From assembly GCA_016283175.1 (NCBI GenBank), contig JAEEMK010000046.1, positions 1 through 64,000 of the forward strand: a stretch of DNA of 64,000 nucleotides, written 5' to 3'. This DNA is from Bacteroidales bacterium. GTDB taxonomy: Bacteria; Bacteroidota; Bacteroidia; Bacteroidales; P3. The position numbers and the translations under genes were made by a program. Below are positions 16,540 to 30,100 of this stretch, piece after piece (position 1 is the stretch's first letter; every line of letters begins with the position of its first letter). The notes beneath the pieces were generated by a model. That model did not search any database and was not told the DNA's origin. It worked only from the letters and a program-made list of their open reading frames with translations.

Positions 16540-17985
16540 TTAGTTGCGGACAATCTTCACGGCATAGCCGTCAACGCTGACAATATATCTGCCGTTATTG
16601 TAACGCGACATATCTATCGTTGTCGTATCGCCATCGAAGGATACGGTTTCAATCACAACACCGGCTTCGTTGATGATGCTCATCAGATGGCTTGCGTTCG
16701 AAGAATTGTTGATGTTTACAGTGACATTGCCAGTTGTGGGGTTGGGATAAACTTTGACACTCACAGGATTGTCGTTAATCAGGTTGGTCATATCCTGCTG
16801 CGGGCAAGTGTAGGTGTCCATACCGTTCATCTTGCAGCTGACGAAATATTCGCCAGTGAGGCCGCCTTCCTGCTGGTAGACATAGTCGTTGGCACCGGGG
16901 ATAAGAGTCCACAGAGTCTCGCCTGCTTCGCGATGATACCACTGCACGTCGGTAAGGCAATGGCAAGTATCGATGAGTGCGATAACATCGCTGAACAGAG
17001 GAACGACATATGTTTCGGGCAGATTGATATGCAACGACAGTCTGATTCCCGGGCTGACGAGGCTGGGATAGTTCACGTCGCGGAAGTTGAGAGTGGCTGC
17101 ATAGTCGCCCGTAGCTATTCCGACCGGGAAATTGATGTCGATAGTGCCCGTGTTGCCCGGAGTTGTAAGGTTGGTCCAGTTGACATCGGGGAAAGCGGGG
17201 TCGTCGAAATCGATTTTGTACTGGTTGGGGTTGCCCGAGATGAGATGGTACACTATGGAACCATTGCCGGCGCAATAGCCATAGGCAGCGACCTCAATGC
17301 CTTGGTTGACGCCGTTTTCTCCGCCATAGGTGGTGTCGGCTCTCATATCCTCCAAGATGGCACCGTGGTTGAGGGTTTTCTGCGAGGCAGCAAGAACATA
17401 ATTGGCAGCCTTGGGACCAGATATGGAATAGAAAACAGTTACATCCTTATCGGAACCTACATTAGGGTTGTCGAAATAGGCATCGACCTGATGGTTGACC
17501 CAGTCGTATCCCAACAAACCGTTCACAGTGCCTTTGTCGGATACTTCTGCAATATTGTTGCCGTCATAAAACTTTGTAATAATAATCACACTATTATCGA
17601 TTGACAGCGTGGCAGGCAGGATTGTAAGTGTCGCTGTTGCGCTTGCCTGGTCGAGGGAGTCGCCAGTCAAGAAGGGTTTTGCAACAACAGTGTAGACACC
17701 TGCGTTGACAGGGCAATTGGGTGAAACCATTACCTCGCTACCCTTGATAAAAGTCAAAGAGGTGTTCCTGACAATGCCGAGGGAGTCGACATATGTGGCT
17801 GAAAGGCCAGTGTAAGGTGTTGCCGTGTAGGTGGTGGTGAATTCACCCGACCATACAACACTGTAGATTGCATCGCCATCACCCGATTTGGAAAGCAAGC
17901 CCGTTTCAACGGATGTGGCAAACGACTGTGACGCAGTCATCGTAGCAATCACTAAAACCAGAAAACAGAGTAAACGTTTCATCAT
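16540..17985 (-). CDS. T9SS-secreted protein with YDG-like domain and C-terminal sorting domain
   Basis: An exported protein of about 481 residues, likely surface attached; its role is unknown. The ATG at 17985 (or 17982) is chosen because the signal peptide MMKRLLCFLVLVIATMTASQS follows; a longer frame from 18093 would put 36 residues before it and cross the promoter. The first part is Ig-like, with a YDG/MBG-like segment (TKFYDGNNIAEVSDKGTVNG). Four Cys occur in the second half. The C-terminus is a type A T9SS sorting domain (VKVYPNPTTGNVTVNI through YIVSVDGYAVKIVRN), which directs export through the type IX system. It is followed at 36 bp by the OmpA gene. Confidence 0.85.
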   Translation of the reverse strand: MMKRLLCFLVLVIATMTASQSFATSVETGLLSKSGDGDAIYSVVWSGEFTTTYTATPYTGLSATYVDSLGIVRNTSLTFIKGSEVMVSPNCPVNAGVYTVVAKPFLTGDSLDQASATATLTILPATLSIDNSVIIITKFYDGNNIAEVSDKGTVNGLLGYDWVNHQVDAYFDNPNVGSDKDVTVFYSISGPKAANYVLAASQKTLNHGAILEDMRADTTYGGENGVNQGIEVAAYGYCAGNGSIVYHLISGNPNQYKIDFDDPAFPDVNWTNLTTPGNTGTIDINFPVGIATGDYAATLNFRDVNYPSLVSPGIRLSLHINLPETYVVPLFSDVIALIDTCHCLTDVQWYHREAGETLWTLIPGANDYVYQQEGGLTGEYFVSCKMNGMDTYTCPQQDMTNLINDNPVSVKVYPNPTTGNVTVNINNSSNASHLMSIINEAGVVIETVSFDGDTTTIDMSRYNNGRYIVSVDGYAVKIVRN

Positions 17986-18062
17986 AATTTTATTATTTAA
18001 TTGATAATTTATTGTTTTAAAAAGTAAAAAACGCATAATGACAATTATAACACACTGTGTTT

Positions 18063-18094
18063 CAAATGTATCATTATAGTAAATACTTTGCAAA
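18063..18094 (-). promoter_or_regulatory. Bacteroidota promoter of the T9SS cargo-OmpA operon
   Basis: On the minus strand TTTG (18094-18091), 20 bases and TACATTTG (18070-18063) match the -33/-7 consensus well. The predicted transcript would start near 18056 and leave a leader of about 70 bases. Confidence 0.6.
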
Positions 18095-18141
18095 TATACA
18101 ATTTTTTTTTTAATTATGGATATTCCAGTATAAAATGTACA

Positions 18142-18179
18142 AAAAAAAGGCGTTCCGCGAACGCAGAACGCCTTTTTTT
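18142..18179 (-). terminator. Terminator of the giant adhesin gene (bidirectional shape)
   Basis: A 14-bp stem (AAAAAAAGGCGTTC 18142-18155, GAACGCCTTTTTTT 18166-18179) gives T runs on both strands. It lies 20 bases after the stop of the giant gene. Confidence 0.88.
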
Positions 18180-18198
18180 ATAAAGAGTTACTTGGGAG

Positions 18199-21100
18199 TT
18201 ACTTCTTGACGACCTTGCGTACCGTCGTGCCGTTAGGCAGAGTGATACGCAGGGTGTAAGCGCCCTCGCCAAGGTTGGAGATGTCGAATGTATTAGTATT
18301 CTCGAAGGTGGCCACCAAACGACCAACGATGTCGAGAACCTCAACCTTGACCACTTCGTCGGCAGTAACGGTAACGCGACCGCGAGTCGGGTTCGGGTAG
18401 ATGGTAACATCGTCGAGCGAGTTGACAACGTCGATAGCCACAGGAGTGACATTCACGTGCAGGTAGACGGTGCTATCGCAACCGTTGACCGTAGTGCCAT
18501 TGAATACATAGTCGCCGCTAGCGGAGATGCTGTAGCTATTGTAGACATAAGGCAGTTCGGTTTCAAGCAGCGTGATTGTGTCGAAGGTCTCAACGCTGTG
18601 GTTGATGGTCAGGTTCAGAGTGATGGTGCTGTCGCAGCCATTGGAAGCAGTGAGAGTAACCGTCGGCGTGTTGGTGCTCTCGGTGTAGTTCACATTGTCA
18701 ATCCAGATGTAGCTGTCGCAAGCAGCAACCTCATCGATGATGTCATAGCTGTAGTTGACAGTCAAGTTGAGAGTCACAACGCTATCGCAGCCATTTGCAG
18801 CGGTCAGTGTGTAGGTCGGAGTGTTGGTCGAAGCCGTGTAGGTCTGGCCGTCAATCCAAGTGTAGCTGCCGCAAGCAGTCTGGTTGTCGATGCCCGTTGT
18901 GCTGCTGTTGATGGTGAGGTTGAGTGTCACGACACTGTCGCAGCCGAGTGCGTTGGTCAGCGTGTAGGTCGGAGTGTTGGTCGAAGCCGTGTAGGTCTGG
19001 CCGTCAATCCAAGTGTAGCTGTCGCAAGCAACGGCGTTGAATGTGCCGGTTGTAGAGCTATTGATCATCAGGGCGAGAGTAACAACGCTGTCGCAACCGC
19101 TGGCGGCGGTGTAGGTATGCGTGTAGTTACCGCTGGTGGTATAGGTGGTACCATTCCAGATGTAGCTGTCGCAAGCCGAAGCGGCAACCGTCATATTGAT
19201 GGTCGGAGTGATCGTCAAGTTGAGTGTGACGGTGCTGTCGCAACCAGCAACAGTGTTGAAGCTCTGCGTGTAGTTACCTGTGGTGGTGTAGGTAGCACCG
19301 TTCCAAGTGTAGCTGTCGCAAGCTGCAGCATTGATGGTTGTTGTTGCACTGTTGTTGACAACGAGAACCAGGGTGGCAATGCTGTCGCAACCGTTAGCAG
19401 CCGTAGCAGTGTGCGTGTAGGTGCCGCTGGTTGTGTAGGTCTGGCCATTCCAGGTGTAGCTGTCGCAAGCAGTAGCGTTGACAGTGTTGGTGATAGGATT
19501 GTTGATGATGAGCAACAGGTTGACAATACTGTCGCAGCCGTTGGCAGCAGTGAAGGTGCCACTGTAGATGCCGCTGGTCGTGTAGGTCTGACCGTTCCAA
19601 GTGTAGCTGTTGCAAGCTGTCTCGTTGATGGTGCTGGTAATAGCATCATTGATGGTCAGTGCCAAAGTTACAGTACTGTCGCAACCACCAGCAGAAGTGA
19701 AGTTCTGCGTGTAGGTGCCGCTGGTTGTGTAGGCTACATTGTTCCAAGTGTAGCTGCCGCAAGAGGTGGCGGTGATGGTGGTAGTCTGCGGAGTATTGAT
19801 GGTGAGGTTCATCGTCACAACACTGTCGCAGTTGTTGTCAGTCGAGAATGTTTGAGTGTAGCTGCCGCTCTCGGTGTAAGCAGTGCCATTCCAGATGAAG
19901 TAGTTGCAAGCAGCTGCATCGAAGCTGGAAGTAGCGCTGGTGCCAAGAGTGAGGACCAGAGTATCGGTGCTCTCGCAGTTGTTGGCAGCAACATAGTCAA
20001 ATGTGTAGGTACCGCCATCGGTGTAGGTCGTACCGTTCCAAGTGTAGCTGTCGCAAGCAGTAACGTTGTAGAGAGTGCTGGTGCTGTTGTTCACCGTGAG
20101 GTGGAGAGTATCAACACTCGGGCAACCGTTGTTGGCCTCATAGCTATAATAGTAGTCACCGGTCTCGTAGTAGGTCTCACCCATCCAGCTGTACTCGTCG
20201 CAAGCGATGATGGTACGCTGTTTGTTGCTGTTGTAGTTAACAGTCAGGTAGAGGGTGTCGACGCTCGGACAGCCGGCAGCAGAACTATAGTTGTAGTAGT
20301 AGGTGCCGCTGGTAGTGTAGTCGGTGCCGTTCCAAGTGTAGCTGTCGCAAGCAGTAACGGTCTCGCCGTTGTTGCTGTTGTAGTTGACAGTCAGGTGGAG
20401 GGTGTCGACGCTGGCGCAACCTGCTGCGGTGGTGTAGCTATAGGTGTAGTGACCGCTCTCGGTGTAAGTCTCGCCGTTCCAGATGTAGCTGTCGCAAACG
20501 GTCTCGGAGTAGACTGCATTGCTATTGTAGTTGACAGTCAGTCGGAGGGTATCGAGGCTAGCGCAACCGTCGGCGGTGTTGTACGGATAGTAGTATACAC
20601 CAGTCGAAGTGTAGGTCTGGCCGTTCCATTCATAGCTGTCGCAAGCGGTGACGGTCTCCATACTGCTGCTGTTGTAGTTGACAGTCAGGTGGAGGGTGTC
20701 GACGCTGGCGCAAGCATCAGCGGTGTAGTAGCTATAGGTGTAGTCGCCGCTGGTGGTGTAGGTCTGACCGTTCCAGGTGTAGCTGTCGCAAGCAGTAGCT
20801 TCATAAGCAGTGTTGCTATTGTAGTTGACAGTCAGGTGGAGGGTATCGACGCTGGCGCAGCCGTCGGCGTTGTTATAATTATAGGTGTAGTCACCGCTGG
20901 TGGTGTAGACAGTGCCGTTCCAGGTGTAGCTGTCGCAAGCAGTAGCAGCGTAAGCCGTATTGCTATTGTAGTTGACAGTCAGGTGGAGAGTGTCGACGCT
21001 GTTGCAACCCTCGTTGGTGCTATAATCATAGGTGTAGTCGCCACTGGTGGTGTAGACTGTACCGTTCCACTCATAACTGTCGCAAGCAGTAGCGGTGTAA

Positions 21101-24100
21101 GCCGTACTGGTGTTGTTGTTGATAGTCAGGTGGAGAGTGTCGGTGCTAGCGCAGCCGTTCACATCGGTGTAGTCGAAGGTGTAGTCACCGGTAGCATCGT
21201 ATGCGGTGCCATTCCAAGTATAGGTGTCGCAAGCGGTAGCGTTGAAGCCTGTGCTGCTATTGTTGTTGATAGTCAGCTCGAGGACGTCGACGCTGGTGCA
21301 ACCCATATTGTTGGCATATGCAAGCGAGTTGTAAGTACCGCTGGTGGTGAAGTTGTAGGTCTCACCGTCGCCGGCATTCCAAGTGTAGCTGTCGCAAGCA
21401 GTAACCTCGACTGCATCGTTGTAGATGACGTCACCAACGGTGATAGTCAGCTTGGTGGTGCTGTCGCAGCCTGTCAGTACAGAAGGAACTGTGTTGGTGA
21501 AGGTGTGAGTACCAGCTGTGAGCTCGTCGGCAGCGATAACAAAGCCATTGGCGTTGTAATCCTGACCGAGGCATACAGCATCGGTAAGTTCAACTTCAAT
21601 CAACGGATTGACAGTAAGAGTGAAGTGGATAGTGCTGTCGCAGTTGCTGTTGAACTCAGTCGTGATAGCGGTGTCACCGGCAGCGGTGAACTCAATACCA
21701 CGCCAGTTGTACGGCAATGCGTCGGCGCAAATGGTGGCAGTCTCGTAAGCGTGAGGAGCCTCGTTGACAGTCAAGCGCAGGAAGACTACGCTGTCGCACA
21801 TCGTTCTCGGGTTAATGAGAGAGGTCGAAGTCTCGATGCTCTGCTCAAAGACACCGATGATGCTGTCGCCGACAATCCAGGTGTAAGGACCGCAGTTCTC
21901 GACAGTCTGAACAGCATAGGTGGTCTGGTTGTTGATAGTCAGGTGGAGGGTGTCGACGCTCGGGCAGCCATCCTCATTGGTGTAGCTGTAGGTCTTGACT
22001 CCGCTGGTGCTGTAGTCGGTACCGTGCCAGTTGTAGGCGTGGCAAGCGACGACGGTCTCGGCGTTGTTGGTGGTGTAACCAACAGTGAGGTCGAGTTTGC
22101 ACTGAGCGTAGCAACCGTTGGCATCGGTGCTGTCGAATGTGTAGATACCAGTCTCAGTGTAGGTCTGGCCATTGATAGCCCAAGTGTAGGTGTCGCAGAC
22201 AATCTCTGTGATTTCGCTACCATTGTTCTTGTTGATGGTCAGGTAGAGGGTATCGACGCTCGGGCAGCCATTCTCAGCATCATAGCTGTAGTAAGCGGTG
22301 GTGCTTGCAGTGTAGATGCTGTCGTGCCAAGTGTAGCTGTCGCAGGCAACCTTGGTTTCGCCACTGTTGCTGTTGTAGTTGACAGTGAGGAAGAGGCTAT
22401 CAACGCTGGCACAGCCATCAGTAGTATTGTAAGCATAGCTGTAATGGCCAGTGGTGTTGTAGGTGGTACTGTTCCAAGTGTAGCTGTCGCAAGCCGTCAC
22501 CGTGTAGATGGTGTCGCTCTTGTAGTTGACAGTCAAGTGGAGAGTATCAACGCTCGGGCAGCCGTTGGTGGCGGTGTAAGCGCGAGTGTAGTCACCAGAG
22601 GTGGTATAGGTCTGGTTGTTGAGACCCCAAGTGTAGCTGTCGCAAGCCGTAACGTCATAGCCAGTGTTGCTGTTGTACTTGACAGTCAGGTTGAGAGTCA
22701 CAGTACTGTCGCAGCCGTAGCTGGAGCCGTTCGGGAAGAAGCGAGTAGCTGTCGTGGTGCTCTCGGTGAAGAGTGTACCGTTCCATCTCAAGCTGTCGCA
22801 AACGGTGCGGCGCTCGGTGGCGTAGACGACCGGGTGGACAGTGAGTGTCTTGGCATATACCCACTCGTTGTTGGCATCGCCCTTGAAGACGGTATCGGTC
22901 AGCGTGATGGTGGTCACGTGGTCGAAGTCGGTAATCATCGTGGTGAGGTCGAAGGTATTGCTGTGACCACCAAGGATATTGGTGTTATCCCAAGTGTATT
23001 CCTCAGCGGTAGCACAGATATCTTCGGTACCGATGTTGGTGTAGTTGTCAACGAGAGTGATGTGGTAGGTGATAACGCTGTCGCAATAGTGTGTTGTAGC
23101 ACCGAAGTGGAAGGCAGTGTCAACTGTACCAGCCTCAGCACCGCTGAAGTTGATAGAGTAGGCTGCACTGCTGTCGCTGGTGAGGAAGCACTGCTGCTGG
23201 CTCAACAGGAAGCTTACATTCTGCTCGGTGTAGTTGATCTGAGTCAGGGTCAAGTTGAGTACTGCGATGGTGTCGAAGCCGTTGTAGCTGATGACGCCAG
23301 GCAGCGTGTAGCGCGGACGGGCATATACCCATTCGTCGGCGGTAGCATCGTAGTAGAGTGCACCGTCAGGAGCATTGTCGCGATACTCATAAGTGTGACC
23401 GTTGATCCAAGTGAAGTGGTCGCAGACAACCTGATTCTCCATACCGATAGCGTTGGTACCGACCAAGAGATGCAGCAGCGTGGTGCTGTCGCAACCGGCG
23501 ACGTTCAAGCCACTGGGAACCGTGAATATGGTGTCGAAGTATTCGCCACCGTCGCGGTCAGCGGTATAGAGGATGTTGTCGTAGACATAGAAACCATTGT
23601 TCGAGACAATCTCATCGTTACCAGTGGTAGCGTGGTTGATGGTCAGGTAGAGCATATCGGTGCTCGGGCAACCATCACCATTGATGTAGTTGCTGGTGTA
23701 GATGCCGCTTTCAGTCTTGGTAATGGTGTTGCCATTGTTAATCCAAGTGTAGCTGTCGCATTCTGCCACGGTGAAGGTCTCGGCCGAGCTCTGGTGCAGA
23801 GTCAGCTTCAAGGTATCGACACTCGGGCAGTTCTGACCATTGACATACTCGTGGGTGATTGTCATCGGGTAGGTTGCGTTAGTATCATACATATAGTTCA
23901 TACCAGAGGTGGTCCACACATAGTTGTCGCAAGCGTCGGTGACGGTTGTGATATTGTGGGTAGCGTGGTTGATCGTCAGGTTGAGAGTTACAACGCTGTC
24001 GCAACCAGCCATATTCTGGATGGTGTGCTGTGCTGTGTAGTTGTTGATGGTGTAGAGGATACCGTCAATCCAACGCAGGCTGTCGCAAGCGACGACCTCG

Positions 24101-27100
24101 TCGATGCCAGTGTTGCTGGTGTTGACAGTGAGTTTCAGCGTATCAACAGCCTCGCAAGTGTTGGCATCAGTGCGAGTGAAGGTATGGATACCACTGGTGG
24201 TATAGGTCATACCGTCGCCGTCAGTCCACGTGAAGGTGTTGCATACAACAGTGTCAAGAACAACAGGCATATTCTTGTTGATGGTCAGATGCAGCGTCAC
24301 AGTGCTGTCGCAATTAGCGGCGTTGGTGAACACGTGAGTAGCTGCCTCTGTGCTGGCAGTGTAAGTTGTACCGTACCAGACAAAGCTGTCGCAAGCCACA
24401 GCGGTGGTGTCACCGGTGGTGGCATTGTTGATGGTCAGGTGCAGTGTCACTGTGCTGTCGCAACCAGCGGCATTGGTGAACACGTGTGTCAGGCTGTCGC
24501 TGCTGCCGGTGAGGGCAGTGTGCTCGTACCAGTCGAAGCTTCCACAAGCCACAGCGGTGGTGTCACCGGTGGTGCTGTTCTTGATGGTCAGGTTCAGCGT
24601 AACGGTGCTGTCGCAGCCGTTGACATCGGTGAACACGTGAGTCAAGTTGTTGCTGCTGGTCGTGAGGCCAGTGTGCTCATACCAGTCGAAGCTGTCGCAA
24701 GCCACAGCGGTGGTGTCGCCGGTAACGGCAGCAGCCTGGTTGACGACCAAAGTCTGCAACCAGCCATTGGTAGCAACAGTATCGAAGATATAGGTCGTAT
24801 CGGTAACCGTGGTAACATAGGTATGAGTACCCCAATCAACCGAAGTCTGGTTAGCGCAGATGTCAATTCTAGCGGTATCGTAGTTGTAGATGAGGTTGAT
24901 GTTGTAGGTCACCAAGCTGTCGCAGTAGAGGTCGCTCGGGAAGTGAACCTCGCGCTGTACGGTCTCAGTGTAACCTATGTAGCCGGCAGCCTTCTGTGCA
25001 CTGAAGTCAAAGACACTGTCGCCAAGGGCGAGGGTGATGTTGCTCAGCAGGAAGGTAGTGTCGGCAGTGCTGGTGGTGCGCTCGGTGAGGACAAGCTGCA
25101 GGATGAAGGTGCTGTCGATAGCATTATTGTTGGTAATGGTAACGATAGGTGCTTCATAGATGTATGTACCTGTGCTGGTCTTGTAGAGAGCTCCATTGTT
25201 GGCAGCACTTTCAGTAGCATCAATGAACTCATAGGTAACGTTGTTACGCGGCCAAGTGTATTCCTGGCAAGCTACGACGACCTCGGTCTTGTTGCGGGTG
25301 GTACCGACAAGGAAGTTGAAGGTAATCACGCTGTCGCAACCGGCGACGTTGGTGATGGTAGCTGTCAGAGGACCGAAAGCGGTCGGAGTGTTGGCCTGGA
25401 ACAATGTGTCGTAAGTCACATCGTTGCCCACAAAGTTGAACTGGTAGAAACCTTCGCTGCTGACTATCGTAGTGTCATAGCTGTTGCTGTGGTTGATAGT
25501 CAGGTAGAGGGTGTCGACGCTCGGGCAGTTGTTGGCAGCGTTGTAAGCGTTGTAGTAGGTACCGCTTACAGTCGTGGTCATCGTGTCACCGTTGTTAATC
25601 CAAGTGTAGGTGTTGCAAGCGGCGACGGTCTCAGCCCTGTTGCTGTTGTAGTTGACAGTCAGGTTGAGGGTCACGATGCTGTCGCAAAGGGCCACGTTCT
25701 GGATAGTGTCGACATAGCTGCCGGTGGCAGTGTAGGTCTCATTGTTAATTGCCCAGGTATAGGTGTCGCAAACAGTAACTGCAAAGGTGCTGTCGGTTCT
25801 GTGACGTACAGTCAGGTTGAGGGTGATGGTGCTGTCGCAGCCGGCGAAGCTCTGGTAGACAACGCTGTCCACAGTGCTCTCAGTGTAGGTCACACCATTC
25901 TCAGTCCAAGTGTAGCTGTCGCAGACATTCTCGGTAACTGTTGCGTTACCGGCAGTGCCGATGGTCAGGCGGAGGGTATCCACGCTGGCGCAGCCGTTGG
26001 CAGCGTTGTAAGCGTAGGTGTACTCACCTGTAGCAGTGTAAGCAGAATCGTGCCAAGTGTAGCTGTCGCAGGCAATAGCGGTGTCAGCGCTGTTGGTGTT
26101 GTAGTTGACAGTCAGGTAGAGAGTGTCGACGCTCGGGCAGTTCTCTGCAGTGAGATAATTGCTGTAGTACGTGCCGCTCTCGGTCTTGGTAACGGTATTG
26201 CCGTTGTTGACCCAGGTGTAAGTGTCGCAAGCTGTGACAGTCTCGCCGCTGTTAGTGTTGTTGAACACGGTCAGCTTCAAGGTGTCGGCAGCAGGACAGT
26301 TGTTGGTGTCAGTGTAATCATAGACATAAACACCGCTCACATTATATGTCAAGTTGTCGCGATCCCAAGTGTAGGTGTCGCAAGCTGTGTCGACAAATAC
26401 GGTGCGGATGGGCTGGTTGATGGTGTAGCTGACAATGGTGTCGTTACCCATCGGGTCGTTGTTGCTGTAGGTGTTGCTTATCGGGCCGGTGATAGTGAAG
26501 CCATATTCGGTCTCGTAAGGCAGTTCACTGTAGCAAAGAACGATCGGGTTCAGCTTGGTGAAGAACATATGTATGGTACTGTCGCAGCCGTTCTTGTCGG
26601 TAAGCGTGTAGAAAGCCTCACCAGTGGCGGTGTACTCAACACCGTCAATCCAAGTGTAAGGATCGTTGGTAGCAACATACACATCGGTCAGCGGGTTCTG
26701 GTTGACATAGAAGTTGGTGACAACAACTGTGTCGGGAGCATCGTTCGATGCAGCGGCCAGAAGCTCGGTGAAGCTCTTGTCCTCACGATAGACCTCACCG
26801 TCAGGTCCCTTGTAGCTGGTGCAGACAGTGGTGTCATAGACAATGTAGGCAGTGTCTATCAGAGTCAGGTTCATCGTTACGACGCTGTCGCAACCATACT
26901 GGTTAACACCAATGACTGCGTTGTCAGTGTAGACACCTGCGTTGTCGTAGGTCACACCATTCCAAGTGTAGCTGTAAAGGACAGTGGTGTCAAATACGCT
27001 GTTGGTAGTGGGATTGACCGTGTAGTTGACGGTGACCGTGCGAGCGCATCCGTTCTCGGTGGCCCAGTTGGCAACAGCGCTGCCATTGTAGACTACACCG

Positions 27101-30100
27101 TTGAGGGCTGTAGCGAAGGTCAGGTCAACAGTCTCGGTAGTATTATCCTCGTTGACGTAGGTGTAGTGGTAAGCACTGTCGGCCCCAAGTTCGAACTCTT
27201 TCTCGCAAAGGATAATATCCTTTTCCTCAGTCGAGGTCGGGAAGACCGTGAGGGTGAGGATGTCGGTCGAGTCGCAGCCATTGGCATTGGCAACGCCGGT
27301 AGCCAGGCGATAGGTCTCAGTACCGGCAACGGTCGGAGTAATCGTAGTGGCACCAAAGGTGTAGGTCTCACCAAGGCAAACCTGGTCGTCAACATAGTTG
27401 TAAGTCTGAGCCTTGGCACCGGTCAGACGCAGCACCTCGGTACGGTCGCAGCCGTTCTCGGCCTGGGCGAAGGTAAGCGAGATGTTGGTGTCGGCACCGG
27501 TGAAGATGTCATTGATAACAGCAATAACGTTGCTATCGGCATCATACCAAGTGTACGGCAGACACTTGTTGCGTTCGATTTTGGTGTGGTACTCGCTGGT
27601 GTTGATAGTCACATTGTAGCGGCTTACAACATAGCGACCGTTGCCGATGGAAGTCTTCAGCTGATAAGCACCGCTCTGGTTGATCTGGCATTCCACGAGG
27701 CTGCCGTCGCAAGCAACGGTGTCGAGGATCAAGATGTCGCAGACATTGGTGTCGGCCCAAGCCAAAGTATCGGCAGCCAGGTTGAACACGAGGTTGAGAA
27801 TCTGGGTGCTGTCGCAGCCGTACTGGTTGGTGACACCATTCAGCAGATAGCGGACATTACCGTCAGTCTCGTTCATATCGTATTCAACACCGTTGATCCA
27901 GGTATAGGTCGGCGTGTTGCACCAACGGATATCGTCAACACCGGTGTTGGCATAGTTCACAGTGAGGTTGAGGGTCACGAGGCTGTCGCAACCGGCAACG
28001 TTCTCAATGGTGTACTGTGCTGTGGTGTTGTTCTCGGTATAGGTGTTGCCGTCAATCCAGACAAGCTGGTCGCAGACGGTCTGTACATCGGTACCGGTGG
28101 TCGAGGCACGGAGAGTGAGGTTCATCGTGACCACACTGTCGCAACCGTCGATGGTCTGCAGAGTCTTGTCGTAGCTGCCGGCGGCAGTGTATTCGACCTC
28201 GTTCCAGGTGTAGCTGTCGCAATCGTTGGCCTCGAAGCTGCTAACCTTCTTGGGGTTGACAGTGAGGTAGAGGTTGTACAGCACTGGGCAGACATCGGTG
28301 GTGGTATCGGTGTAGTTCAGCGAGGTGACATTGAGGTCAGCGGTGTGGCTGGTCTGATACTGACCCTGGCCGAAGGTGAATTCATCGCCCTCGCAGTAGG
28401 TGCGGTAAGCGTTGGCAACACCGGTGGCGGTGACATCGAGATACAGGTGGACAGTACTGTCGCAACCGTAACCGATGGTCCAGGTCTGGTTATAATTGCC
28501 ACCTTGGACATCGCTCAAAGTCTGAGCGCCCCAAGTGACGGGGAGCATAGCCTCACATACAGATAATGTATCATTAATATTATAAGCAGGACGCACGGTG
28601 ACGGTTGCCGAGGTAAACTCGTTGACGCAGCCGTTGGCGTCGGTGACTGTCAGGTTGTAACGACCAGTGTTGGCAGGCACGAAGCTTACGGCAGAAGTGG
28701 TGGCGCCATTCAGGCTCGTCCAGTTGTAGTTGTAACCGTCAACCTCGGTAGCCGTGAGAGTCAGGCTGTCGTAACGGCAGATCTCGTTGGCCGAAGGAGT
28801 GATAGTGACAACAGGCAGCTGGTTGACCGTAATGGTGGCCGAAGCCGTGGTGGTGCAAGCGCTGGCGTTGGGAGTGGTAGCGGTGACAGTATACTCTGTC
28901 GTGGTGGTCGGGCTTACAGTGATGCTGTTGCCAGTCTCGTTGTTGCTCCAGAGGAAGGTGCAGCCAGTGTTGTTGGTGTCGGTAACCGTGAGGGTGGTAG
29001 AACCACCGACGCAAATAGCCTCTTCAGTTACAGCAATAGTAAGTGCGGCAACCGGAGTGGTGGTGACATCCAGTGTGACAGGCAAGCTGGGGCAGTTGTA
29101 AGTCGGGTCGTAAGCGGTAACGGCATAGCTGGCGTTCTCGTGCGGATTGACGGTGCGGACAGCAGCGGTGCTGTTGTCTTCCCACTTGAAGTTCGAACCT
29201 TCGATGGTGGCGCGGGCCGTCATCACCAGATCGGCGTTGTCGCAGAAAGCGTCGATGGTACCGTTGGTACGCTCATTGTTGACATAGATGTAAGCTGTCG
29301 GGGCGGGACGCACCTGCAGCGTCAGCGTCGTGGTACTGTCGGCACCGTTGACGGTCTGGGCTGTGCGGGTGTAGACGCCCGTAGCGGTCAGTGTGTCGCC
29401 ATAGAACACATAGCTCTCGCGCTGGCAGAGTTCCTGGCGTGCGGTAAGAGTATAGGTAGGATGGATAGTCAGCTGCAGGGTGTGGTACACAGAGTCGCAG
29501 CCACCTACGTTCTTCTCCATAAACTCTTCGCTCCAGGTCTTGTCGGACTGGTTGGCGACAGTGACATTGTTGGTATAGGTACGGCCGTTGACCCAAGTGA
29601 AGGCGGTGTTGGTGTCGACCACCCAGTCGCGCTGCGGAGCGGCAACGGGGCACTCGCACTGTGCCAACAGTTTGAAGCCAAGATACTGGTCGGCATTGTC
29701 GACATCAGTGGTGAAGACAATGGTCATAGCACCCTTGGTAGACCAGTCGTAGCTGTCGGTCTTGACATCGATGCTCTCGTCATAACCGGTACCTGTGTAG
29801 AGGACATTGCCAGTAGTTCCGACACCCTCATAGATGGTCAGGTAGTCGAAGCCATATTCGCAGTCCATCTTGCCGGTCAGGTGGAGAATCTTACCAGCCT
29901 CGCCAGGATAGATGGTCTGAACCATATTGACATTGCCTGCATAGGTACCCTGATGGTTGACGGTGTCAGCCATATAGAATACAACGCAGTTGTTTGTCGG
30001 CTCATCGGTGGGCATATAGACTATAGGCTCGCGGAGCTTCACCTGGACATTCTTGACATAGAAGTCGGCCCAGGTGGTACCGGTCTGCAGACCACGGATG

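Noticed and set aside
16531-17604. 357-codon plus-strand frame antisense to the T9SS cargo gene
   Set aside because: Codon-aligned shadow; the minus-strand gene has a signal peptide, sorting domain and promoter.
18945-21300. CRISPR-like array
   Set aside because: Periodic, but the units are coding and in frame, about 147 bp with similar sequence throughout, and no cas genes are present.
18457-28566. 3369-codon open frame on the plus strand, antisense to the giant adhesin
   Set aside because: It is exactly codon-aligned with the adhesin frame, so its stops correspond to adhesin codons TTA, CTA and TCA, which the GC-preferring gene avoids. The translation is a monotonous V/D/S/G/A product without start, signal or family, mirroring the tandem repeats.
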